NCBI GenBank assembly: GCA_032718475.1
Contig: JAUCBJ010003681.1
Span: forward strand, 1-64,000
Source: Nemertoderma westbladi
Taxonomy: Eukaryota > Xenacoelomorpha > Nemertodermatida > Nemertodermatidae
Reading direction: 5' to 3'
Length of the DNA: 64,000 bases
Shown here: positions 10,856 through 20,474 of the stretch, piece after piece
How the letters are laid out: each line of letters begins with the position of its first letter
How positions within the stretch are numbered: the first letter of the stretch is position 1
Translations under genes and position numbers: made by a program
The notes under the pieces: generated by a model
What the model saw: only the letters and a program-made list of their open reading frames with translations
Databases searched by the model: none
What the model was told of the DNA's origin: nothing

Positions 10856-13800
10856 CTATATATATAAATATCATGTGTCTGTCTGTCTGTCTGTTTGTTT
10901 GTCTGTCCAAGCTATACGTTTCTACACACAAGCACCAATCGGAGCTCGCGATACATCGAACGAAAGCTCTCGTCACGAGCACATGCACTGTCGCTATCTC
11001 GAGTCTTATTTTACGCGTTTGTTTGCGTGAATGCAGATTTCGTGAATTTGGTACCGGTAGCGCAGTAGGCCTAGCAGTTCATTCTGTCACTCTACATGTT
11101 GGGTCTCGACTATTATGCTACTTTTTGATGCGCATCTACGTGATGCAGACTGCCCCGAGCACATGGACGCGAAACGTCGTTATATCGAGGCGAATTTTAT
11201 GCATCATTTATGTGTGAATGCGTATTTGTGGTCAAATTGGGCTATTATTCCATAACCATTTTCAGCCAAATTTGTCAACCAGCAGGAAACTCTATAACAG
11301 CGGTTGCACCAACAGACTCAATCTGTTCTAAATGATACTTTGCACATACGTTCTTGACCATAGACTGTGTGTTTGGGAAGACACTGATCAATCTGCAGTT
11401 CTCCAGACTGCCGCTAGGGGGCGAAATGTGGGAAACTGAAAACCTGCTCCCATTTCGTTATTATTAATGCCTTTAAACTGATACGTGGCAGAGGTCTACT
11501 ACACTATAGGCTGTGTGTTTTCGGAGGATGCGGACCAATCTGCAATTCCCCAGTCTGCCGCTAGGGGGAGAAATATCTGAAAGTGAAAACCTTATCGCAT
11601 TTCGTTGTTTATAATGCTTTTTTGCTGATACTTGGCAGAGATCTACTCTCCATAGACTGCGTGTTTGTGGAGAACTCTGGTCAATCTGCAATTCCTCTGT
11701 CTGCCGCTAGGGGGCGCAATGTCTGAAAGTGAAAACATTCACCCATTTCGTTATTTATAATGCTTTTTTGCTGGTACTTGGCTGAAGTCTACTACACCAT
11801 AGACTGCGTGTTTGTAGAGAACTCTGAATAATCTACAATTCCTCTGTCTGCCGGTAGGGGGCGCAATGTTTGAAAGTGAAAACCTTCACCCATTTCGTTG
11901 TTTTTAATGCTTTTAGGCTGACACTTGGCAGATGTGTATTACACCATAGGGTGTGTGTCTGGAGAGGACGACGAACAACCTGCAGTTCTCTATTCGGCCA
12001 CTAGGGGGCGAATATCTGAATGTGAAAACCTTATCCCATTTGATGTTTATAATGTTTTTAGGCTGATACTTGTCAGAGGTCTACTTCATCAAAGACTGCG
12101 TGTTAATGGAGAACGCTGACCAATCTGCAATTTCTCAGTCTGCAGCTCGAGGGTGAAATGTCTGAAATGAAAACCTTCTCCCATTTCGTTGTTTCTAATG
12201 CTTTTTTTCTTATATTTGGGAAAGGTACTACACCATAGGCTGTGCGTTTGGGGCGGATGCTAACCAGTCTGCAGTTCTCCAGTATACTGCTAGGGTGCGA
12301 AATGTCTGAAAAGTGAAAACATTCTCACATTTATTTATTAAAAATGCATTTAGGCTGATACTTGGCAGAGGTCTACTGTACTACATCATTGGCTGCGTCT
12401 TTGGGAAGGACGTTGACCAGTCTACCAGTCTGCAGTTCTCCAGTCCGCCACTAGGGGACGATTTATCTGAAATTGAAATCCTTTATGCAGATAGGGGGCG
12501 CAATGTCTGAAAGTGAAAACCTTTATGCATTTTATTGTTTATAATGCTTTTTTGTTGATACTTGGCAGAGGTCTACTACACCATAGACTGTGTGTTTGGG
12601 GAGGAGCTAGAACCAGTCTGCATTTATCCAGTTTACCGCTAGGGGGCCAAATTTCTTGAAAGTGAATACCTTATCCCATTTCGTTATTAATATGCTTTCA
12701 GGCTGACACTTGCCAGATGTGTATTACACCATAGGGCGTGTGTCTGAAGAGGACGCCGAACAACCTGCAGTTCTCTATTCGGCCGCTAGGGGGTGAAATG
12801 TCTGAACGTGAAAACCTTATCCCATTTTGATGTTTATAATGTTTTTAGGCTGATACTTGTCAGAGGTCTACTACATCAAAGACTGCGTGTTTGTGGAGAA
12901 CTAAGACCAATCTGCAATAGCTCTGTCTGTCGCTAGGGGGCGCAATGTCTGAAGGTGAAAACCTTTATGCATTTCATTGTTTATAATGCTTTTTTGCTGA
13001 TACTTGGCAGAGGTCTACTACATCATCGATTGCGTGTTTGGGGAGGAGCTAGAACCAGTCTGCATTTATCCAGTCTACCGCTTGGGGGCCAAATGTCTGA
13101 AAGTGAAAACCTTATCCCAATTCGTTATTAATATGATTTCAGGCTGACACTTGCCAGATGTGTAGTACACCATAGGGTGTGTGTCTAGGTAAGACGCCGA
13201 ACAAACTGCAGTTCTCCATTCGGCCCCTAGGGGGCGAAATGTCTGAAAGTGAAAACCCTCTCCCATTTCGATGTTTATATTGCTTTTAGGCTGATGCTTG
13301 GCAGAGGTCTACTACACCATAGACTGCGTGTTTGAGGAGAACTCTGGCCAATCTGCAATTTCTCAGTCTGCCACTCGAGGGTGAAATGTCTGAAATGAAA
13401 ACCTTCTCCCATTTCGTTGTTTCTAATGCTTTTTTTCTTATATTTGGGAAAGGTACTACACCATAGGCTGTGTGTTTGGGGCGGATGCTAACCAGTCTGC
13501 AGTTCTCCAGTATACTGCTAGGGTACGAAATGTCTGAAAAGTGAAAACATTCTCACATTTATTTATTAAAAATGCATTTAGGCTGATACTTGGCAGAGGT
13601 CATCATTGGCCATCATCACCACATCATTGGCGGCGTCTTTGGGAAGGACGTTGACCAGTCTACCAGTCTGCAGTTCTCCAGTCCGCCACTAGGGGACGAA
13701 TTATCTGAAAGTGAAATCCTTCTCCCATTTAAATTATTTAGAGTTGATTCTTGGCAGCGATCTAAAATTACTGTACAGTACCTACTAAATTTACGAGGAT

Positions 13801-14090
13801 GATAACCTGCAGTTCTACAGTTTAACCTTTTTCCATATTTTTACTATTAATTTTGTAATCCTTTGGAAATGATACTTGGTAGGCATTTACTACAGTATAT
13901 ACAACAAGCCTTTATGTTGTACATAGTAGTTTGTAGTAAAATAGCTTCCGTAATTTTGTTTGAGAGAACACTCAATCATGTGACGTTTTGTTAAGTTAAG
14001 TTAATTAATTAATTACAGAATTAATGTTTGGAATGGTGAATAGGCTTGTGCACTAGAAAGCCGTGGCCCGAAGGGCCACTGGCTTTCTAG
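10855..14090 (+). mobile_element. Helitron/Helentron-like non-autonomous element, type A copy 2
   Basis: It has the same 5' end, (GTCT)n (about 10874-10905) and unique 400 bp block as type A copy 1, but a longer core array (about 11330-13750). Its unique 3' tail and hairpin (CTAG at 14087-14090) match copy 1. Length is 3,236 bp against 2,340 bp, and most of the difference is in the number of core monomers. No coding capacity. Confidence 0.65.
11330..13760 (+). repeat. 146-147 bp tandem core, type A copy 2 (about 16-17 monomers)
   Basis: Same monomer as in type A copy 1. Some blocks recur within the array: the monomer run with TTTCTTATATTTGGGAAAGG occurs near 12205 and again near 13436, and the run with AACAACCTGCAGTTCTCTAT near 11973 and 12760. 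This suggests growth of the array by unequal exchange of several monomers at a time. Confidence 0.85.
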
Positions 14091-14091
14091 T
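14052..14091 (+). repeat. 3'-terminal hairpin of type A copy 2
   Basis: Identical to the hairpin at 6254, including the unpaired T on the right arm (CCACTGGC). CTAG at 14087-14090 is followed at once by TCTAATATAT of the next type B element. Confidence 0.85.
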
Positions 14092-16736
14092 CTAATATAT
14101 ATAAATATGCATTGTCTGTCTGTCTGTCTGTCTGTTTGTCATCAGCTATACAATCGAACCCATCTCGATGAAATCTCGCTTACTATAGCTCGTTAGAAAG
14201 GTCTCGCCCTAACTCGTTGCAACGTAATACTCAGAGCCGTCTGAAGTTCGCCCGTCTGCCGCTAGAGGGCGATTTTCGTGATTTTCGGGCGAAATTTATC
14301 GAATTATTTCGGTTCTTCTATCGGTAATTAATGATTTAGAGGGCTAACATTTATCCCACCTGGTATAAAATTAACATGGGTAGATTCGCCGTGTCCCATT
14401 CTCACAAAGTTTTTATTTTATTCGAGTGTTTAATATAAATATGTATGATTATTTGTTGATTAAAAATCAAATAGTGTATAAATATGTCATATTCGCCAAG
14501 CACGATCGAATGGGCCTATAGTTATTGAATAGGGAAGGATTGTTTTCTGTATCATAGCAACGTTAAGGTAATTATTGAACTTGCAGCTAGCTGGCTGGGC
14601 ACAGATAAGGAGCAAGCAGGCTGGAGTGTTGATTGGGGTGGGTTTGGGTTGTCTGTTGCGAATTGCTCAGAGTAATTCTGCTTTCTCAATCATTGGCTGC
14701 ATGGAAGGAGAGGTTTATAACATTTTTGTTTTACTGTTATGAATATTAAAAGTAAAATAATTATTTCTGTAGGCCTATACTTACTGTATTATTATTTTAT
14801 CTAATATTATACATCTAATCTCGATGAAATCTCGCTTACTATAGCTCGTTAGATAGGTCTCGCCCTAACTCGTTGCAACGTAATACTCAGAGCCGTCTGA
14901 AGTTCCCCCATCTGCCGCTAGAGGGCGAATTGTCCGATAGTGAAAACCTGATCTCATTGGGTTGTTTTTAATTCTTTTGAGTTGAAACTCGGGGAGAGGT
15001 TTATAACATTTTTGTTTTACTGTTATGAATATTAAAAGTAAAATAATTATTTCTGTAGGCCTATACTTACTGTATTATTATTTTATCTAATATTATACAT
15101 ATAATCTCGATGAAATCTCGCTTACTATAGCTCGTTAGATAGGTCTCGCCCTAACTCGTTGCAACGTAATACGCAGAGCCGTCTGAAGTTCCCCCGTCTG
15201 CCGCTAGAGGGCGAATTGTCCGATAGTGAAAACCTGATCTCATTGGGTTGTTTTTAATGCTTTTGAGTTGAAACTCGGTAGCTATATACTGCAGCATAGG
15301 CTGTATATTTCCGGAGTCACTGAGTTGTCTACAGTTCCCCAGTCTACCGTTAGAGGGCTAAATGTCTGAGAGTTAACATCTTCTCCAACTTTGTTATTTA
15401 CAATCCATTTAGACTGAAACTTGGTAGGCATCTACTACAGCATAGGCTGTATCTTTACTGAGTCGCAGAGTCGTCTACAGTACCCGCGTCTGCCGCTAGA
15501 GGGCAAAATGTATGAAAGTTAACATCTTCTCCAACTTTGTTATTTATAATCCGTTTAGACTGAACTTGGTAGGCATCTACTACAGCATAGGCTATATCTT
15601 TACTGAGTCGCGCAGAGTTGTCTACAGTACCCGCGTCTGCCGCTAGAGGGCGAAATGTATGAAAGTTAACATATTTTCCAACTTTGTTATTTACAATCCT
15701 TTTATACTGGAACTTGGTAGGCATCTACTATAGCATAGGCTATATCTTTGCGGAGTAGTAGAGTCGTCTACAGTTCCACAGTCAGCCGCTAGAGGGCGAA
15801 TTGTCTGATAGTGAAAACCTCATCCCATTTGGTTCTTTTTAATCATTTTGAGCTGAAACTTGGCAGGTATCTACTACATCATAGGCTGTATCTTTACGGA
15901 GTTGCAGAGTTGTATATAGTTCCCCCATCTGCCGCTATAGGGCGAAATATCTGATAGTGAACACCTCATCCCAATTGGTTCTTTTTAACCCCTTTGAGCT
16001 GAAACTTGGCAGGAATCTACTACAGCATATTCTGTATCTTTACGGAGTCCCAGAGTCGTCTACACTTCCCCAGTCTACCGCTAGAAGGTGAAATGTCTGA
16101 AAGTTAACATCTTCTCCAACTTTGTTATTTACAAACGGTTTAGACTGAAACTTGGTAGGCATCTACTACAGCTTAGGCTGTACCTTTACGGAGTCGCAGA
16201 GTTGTATACAGTTCCCCCATCTGCCGCTATAGGGCGAAATATCTGATAGTGAACACCTCATCCCAATTGGTTGTTTTTAACCCCTTTGAGCTGAAACTTG
16301 GCAGGAATCTACTACAGCATATTCTGTATCTTTACGGAGTCCCAGAGTCGTCTACAGTTCTTCAGTCTACCGCTAGAGGGTGAAATGTTTGAATGTGAAC
16401 ATCTACACCAATTTTGTTATTTACAATCTGTTTAAGCTGAAACTTCAAAGGCAGGCATTTTACTTCACCATAAACCCCATCTTTACCAAACTGCTGCGCC
16501 GTCTGCATTTCACCAGTCCGCAGGTAGAGGGTGGATCTGAAAGTGATCATTTTCTGGAAATTTTGTTAATTACAATCTGCCTAAAGTTGAAACTTGACAG
16601 TTATCTCTTTGGGGGTGGTGTTTTATTTAATGATGGTGTCTGTTCCATAAGCAGTTCTCCAATCTCCCACACATAATCATATATCATCTGCACGTGCACT
16701 AGAAAGCTGTGGCCCGAAGGGCCACAGGCTTTCTAG
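14091..16736 (+). mobile_element. Helitron/Helentron-like non-autonomous element, type B copy 2
   Basis: Same 5' block, unique insert, core subfamily and 3' end as type B copy 1. A direct duplication of about 290 bp makes it longer: the block from GGAGAGGTTTATAACATTTT through the first core monomer occurs at about 14706 and again at about 14992. The 3' flank after CTAG (16733-16736) is TATTAAATAAAG, so the chain ends with a T flank as expected for Helitron insertion at an A/T site. Confidence 0.65.
14890..16610 (+). repeat. 146-147 bp tandem core, type B copy 2 (about 11 monomers)
   Basis: Same type B monomers as at 9440-10720. Two near-identical blocks containing GTTCCCCCATCTGCCGCTAT (near 15918 and 16211) show a recent duplication of two monomers. 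Confidence 0.85.
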
Positions 16737-16737
16737 T
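16698..16737 (+). repeat. 3'-terminal hairpin of type B copy 2 (end of the chain)
   Basis: Type B hairpin (GCTGTGG / CCACAGG). This is the only hairpin of the five not followed by TCTA, so it marks the right end of the tandem chain. Confidence 0.85.
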
Positions 16738-17382
16738 ATTAAATAAAGATACAATAGTAAACGTTTTCGACCTACCGGTCGGCATCAGACTATACATCAG
16801 CATGTACTGGCAACTAACCAGCTGAATATAACCAGCTAAAGACCCTCAATACTTTATTTTTTCTATCATCTTTATAATAAAAACAGTATATCATTCCGGG
16901 GATGGAATTTATAGGTCATCTAATATAATTAATTGTTTAAAGATTAGCAAACAATACGATGTAATTGCATTGATAAAACCCATAAATAAAACTTGGATAT
17001 AAAATGTGAAATCGGGATGCAAAAGATCACTTTCTGAGCTACGAAAGGAAAATTGGATACAACTTATCTGGATACAAGCGGTCCGTTTACCTTACAAAAT
17101 GAAAAATACGAATGTGCGAAGTTAAGAACAGTCGGGGGGGGAAGTGTCCGCGGGGGGGAAGTGTCTGGGGGGGAAGTGTCCGGGGGGGAAGTGTCCGAAC
17201 ACCATACGGCACAAATTGATTGGTGGGAATCAAGCATGGCATATATTTTTTCAGTGATGGAGAGTAAGGCGTGCGAAGTATAAGTCTTATTGCGGAAACC
17301 ATATTGAAATAAGGAATGCCCCTGCACCCAGCAGATGAGCTGCACAGCCAATGGTGGGTCATGTGCGCCAGAGTAGATATGG
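16738..17382. other. No recognisable gene; contains a G-run repeat
   Basis: Mixed sequence between the rolling-circle chain and the RTE-like fragment. Small ORFs on both strands across the G-rich repeat are low-complexity artefacts. The last 100 bp or so probably belong to the 5' leader of the following RTE-like element. Confidence 0.4.
17131..17197 (+). repeat. Four G7-G8 tracts in 15-18 bp tandem units
   Basis: G runs at 17134-17141 (8), 17152-17158 (7), 17167-17173 (7) and 17182-17188 (7) are separated by AAGTGTCCGC, AAGTGTCT and AAGTGTCC. Four long G tracts in 55 bases, with loops of 8-10 nt, could form an intramolecular G-quadruplex. Confidence 0.8.
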
Positions 17383-18528
17383 GTGATGGGCCTCATATCT
17401 GACTACCCACCCTGTGGAATGGCAAACCAGGGTGTGATATTTGCCCCGAGAGCTGACTCGGCAAAAAAGCACCCCCCAACCCCCACTATGGATTACATTA
17501 GTAATGCGGAGGTCCAGCCACTAGAGGCCAGTGGAATGACTGGACACAATCGGCCTCACAGGCGTCAGTTATCTCCTGACCGGCTGCCTGTCTCACCCCC
17601 TACTGGAGAGAGAGCGGCAAACAATTCTTTGAGTCCCTTTCCTGATGACCTTTCTGGCCCAAACCCTGGGTCACCAGGGAGGCCAGATTGTGAGGGGGGG
17701 AGGGATTCTAGAGTTGGAGGCTACTCTCATGTTCCACCCCGACCAACAAAACAATTGGTGAATCTGAGGCAAGTCACTAGACTAGCCTCAGTAAACACCC
17801 TAACACTCGGGTCCCCAATGCGACAAGGTGAGCTGACTGCCTTGGCAGATAAGCTTTCTCTTAGTGCAGTGGGTGTTCAAGAGCACCGAATGCAGACTGG
17901 ACAGACTGATGAGGTTCTGATTAAGGACATGGGGGGCGGTTGGCGACTCGCCCTCGCTTCAGCAGATGATAGTGGCAATGGTGGAATTGGTCTATTGATG
18001 AATCCAACTGCACATGCAGCATTGGACAAAATATACCAAATCTCTAACCGCATCATCCGTTGCCACTTCTCATGTTCTGGAAGACTGGCTAAGAAGTTTC
18101 CTAAGGTGGTTCTGATTGTGTGCTACTCTCCAACTAGTGTTGCCCCTGTAGAGGAGGTGGAAAATTTCTACCAGAATCTACAAGCAGCTACTGATGGAGT
18201 GGATCAGCATGCATTCTTAACATTCCTGGGAAACTTTAATGCAAGTCTGCATCAATCACCTACATCTTCCTGGGTATATAGCGATAGTGTTAACCGAAAT
18301 TCTGTCCATCTTCAGGATTTTATCTCTGGAAATGGATTGTTTTCGGCTGGAACCCAGTTCAAGAAGCGAACTGGAAAGCTATGGACTCATAGTGGACTCA
18401 GTGGTCACAAGTCCCAGATAGACCATATTCTGTTTCGTAGGAAATACAGGAGTTCTATACAAGACTGTAATGCATTTACACTACGACCCTTCTCCAGTGA
18501 TCACCGCCTTATTGTGGCCAAGGTATAA
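17383..18528 (+). pseudogene. RTE-like retrotransposon family B, endonuclease region (defective)
   Basis: The 381-codon ORF has a Pro-rich N-terminus followed by an apurinic-like endonuclease (APE) domain from about residue 130. APE signatures are visible in order: VNTLTL (Asn), GVQEHRM (Glu), VCYSPTS, GNFNAS, SQIDHILF and SSDHRLIV. The family normally has GDFN or GDLN, but here the catalytic Asp is replaced by Asn (AAC, 18232-18234), so the nuclease is probably dead. The ORF ends just after the SDH motif, where the sequence switches to a fragment of a different RTE family. It probably corresponds to the 5' half of the family whose RT lies at 27284-28304, though that link is an inference. Confidence 0.75.
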
Positions 18529-18529
18529 T

Positions 18530-18855
18530 AGAAATGGGTACTTACTTTTAGACCTAATGGAAGAATGTGAATTGATACCAACAAACACCACATTCGAAAA
18601 GAGTAAGGGGAAGCTATGGACCTTTCAATACCCTAATGGAACCAAAGCACAACTGGATTACATCCTTATAAACAAAAAGTGGAGAAACAGCATGATCAAC
18701 TGCGAGGCATACAGCTCGTTCAACCTAATTGGTTCGGACCACAGAATTGTGACTGCAGAGATAAGACTCAGTTTGAGAGCCAGCAAACCCAGTACAAGCA
18801 AGCAAATCAACTATGACTGGGAGAAACTCAGAACTGACAATGCAGTAAAGGATGC
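18530..18855 (+). pseudogene. RTE-like family A fragment (C-terminal endonuclease part)
   Basis: From AGAAATGGGTACTTACTTTT on, the sequence is almost identical to 21155-21484 of the long family A element, including KSKGKLWTFQY, QLDYILINKKW and GSDHRIVTAEI. It is joined directly to the end of the family B endonuclease ORF, at equivalent positions in the domain, and stops at GTAAAGGATGC. Both breakpoints are internal to the family A ORF, so this is a piece moved by recombination or template switching rather than an ordinary 5'-truncated insertion. Confidence 0.8.
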
Positions 18856-19890
18856 ACCCCCCTATGGACCTTTTTTGCAAATGGCTATAATTTCTGCTTG
18901 TTTGTAGTTTTGTATATTTTATACCTTTCGGGGGATTAACATATGGCCAAAGATTGGGTTAAAAAAAAATATCAAATTTGCGTCGCCCTCTAGCGGCCAC
19001 CAGCGAAATTGTTAATTTTACTAAATACACTACTAGTCTCACAATTTTTTGTGAAAATTTTCGAAACTTGTTTTTTCTGAATCAGCATCCTCGGCTCCAC
19101 AAAACATTTACATTTACCACAAATTACACACATTTCATTGACAACACATTTATTATACTCTCGTGTCTGCCACTTTCAGTGTGTCTGCGGCGCCACAGTT
19201 GCCTTTTTCTTTTTCTGTAAGGCTCTAACATACTCAGGATACAATTTTTTCTTTGTGACTTTAAAAACTTTACAAGGAACAAATTTATCAATTCCAGTTT
19301 TTAACACATCGGATGATGGATTATTTCACTATAAGGTAGCATTTGTAGCTTAACGTAAAAACTTTCTAAAAGCCGACGCATTTTGATTAAATTACATTAG
19401 ATTTATAACCAAGAGGACAACTAAAATTGGCAGGTTAAACTGCTAAAGGTCTAAAAGCGCGAACATGCAGGAAGAGGATGAGGTGAGAGGAAGTTACAGC
19501 CTTCCTAAGAAGACCGCCCGCGAGCACCCGCGCTCCGGGGAAAACTATTCACATTATGAACCCTCAGTATTAATGTATGTTTTTCCTCCAGGTAGTTTCC
19601 TTCCGCTTGTCTTGCCGACGCAATCCACGTCTGCCCAAACAACCATAGGTTCTCTTTCCGATCTTTACCGAATGGTATTCAATGCGTTCCGCGCATCGAT
19701 TGAGTCTAGGGGTCTCATCGTGATAATATCCAAGACGCACGTGACCGACCCACCGATATTCTAGGCTATTGTTCATAATATATCAAATACGATCTGAGCC
19801 CTGTGCTAATAATAATTAATAAATAACTAATACTATCTGCGATAGTGCAGTCGCTCTGATATCTCTATCGGGGACATTAGAGGTTCCGTA
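18856..19890. other. No recognisable gene
   Basis: Contains an A9 run at 18961, a CTCF-like motif on the minus strand at 18985-18996, and short ORFs on both strands without domains (18978-19220, 19138-19353 and 19465-19764 plus; 19570-19776 minus). These are not called as genes. Confidence 0.4.
18985..18996 (-). promoter_or_regulatory. CTCF-like core motif outside the element chain
   Basis: The minus strand reads CCGCTAGAGGGC in the context GGTGGCCGCTAGAGGGCGAC. It is the same core as in the 147 bp monomers but stands alone, in opposite orientation, between RTE-like fragments. Confidence 0.3.
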
Positions 19891-20018
19891 TACTGTCGCG
19901 GTACTCCGGGTGTCAACAAATCCTCCATCATCCCTCGCATACCTCGACGATATTCCTCTGAAAGCTGTTGTCGCTGTATATTGACATTATCCATTGGATC
20001 ATCCTTAGAAGTATCCAT
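19833..20018 (-). pseudogene. Short ORF of unknown function, partly duplicated
   Basis: A 61-codon minus-strand ORF with a true ATG (in GGATACTTCTAAGGATGATC context). The product is polar and charged, with many Met and Arg and no recognised domain. The first two thirds recur at 23521-23673 as part of a 600 bp duplication. It may be a remnant of an LTR-element leader. Confidence 0.25.
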
Positions 20019-20474
20019 TATTATTATGGTAAGAAGCCAATTTATTATTAATCCAACAAAGGCAAACCAAAGAGTTAATTATTGTTATGGTTATCAGAGT
20101 TTGTACGGGTCGGAAATGGCAAGCCGCCCTCTATCCCCAGCCCGACACGGACCCGAGCTGCCCCTGGCCACGTTAGCGCCGCTAAGCCAATTCCCTATCC
20201 AACAGGCGTGGATGAATGGGTGGATGACGCAACGGCTATCGCGCCGGAAAAACTCGAGGCCGGTCGTACCCAAGGGCTATTCGTCGGGGTAACTAATACC
20301 TAACCCAGGAGGCACACTTGGTTCAGGGTGTAACAAATGGACCCCTACAGTCGGCAGCAGGGCTGTAGGCCATGGATAGGCGGAAGGTAATCAACCAACG
20401 GCGGAAGGTAATCAACCAATGGCGACCTACTGCGAAGACGCTTGTAGGAGTTGCGACCACAAGCGGTTTACCCC
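19891..20474 (+). repeat. 600 bp direct repeat, left copy
   Basis: Runs from TACTGTCGCGGTACTCCGGG to GCGGTTTACCCC and recurs at 23521-24126 with a few substitutions. It covers the flank of the RTE-like element plus about the first 35 codons of its ORF. The left copy lacks a 22 bp insertion present in the right copy. Confidence 0.95.

Noticed and set aside
17053-17396. ORFs on both strands around the G-run repeat
   Set aside because: Low-complexity translation of GGGGGGGAAGTGTC units with no domain.
19891-20474. Reading the 600 bp direct repeats as a giant target-site duplication
   Set aside because: RTE-type insertions make duplications of tens of bases at most, and the repeat includes the element's own 5' end. 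Tandem duplication or template switching fits better.
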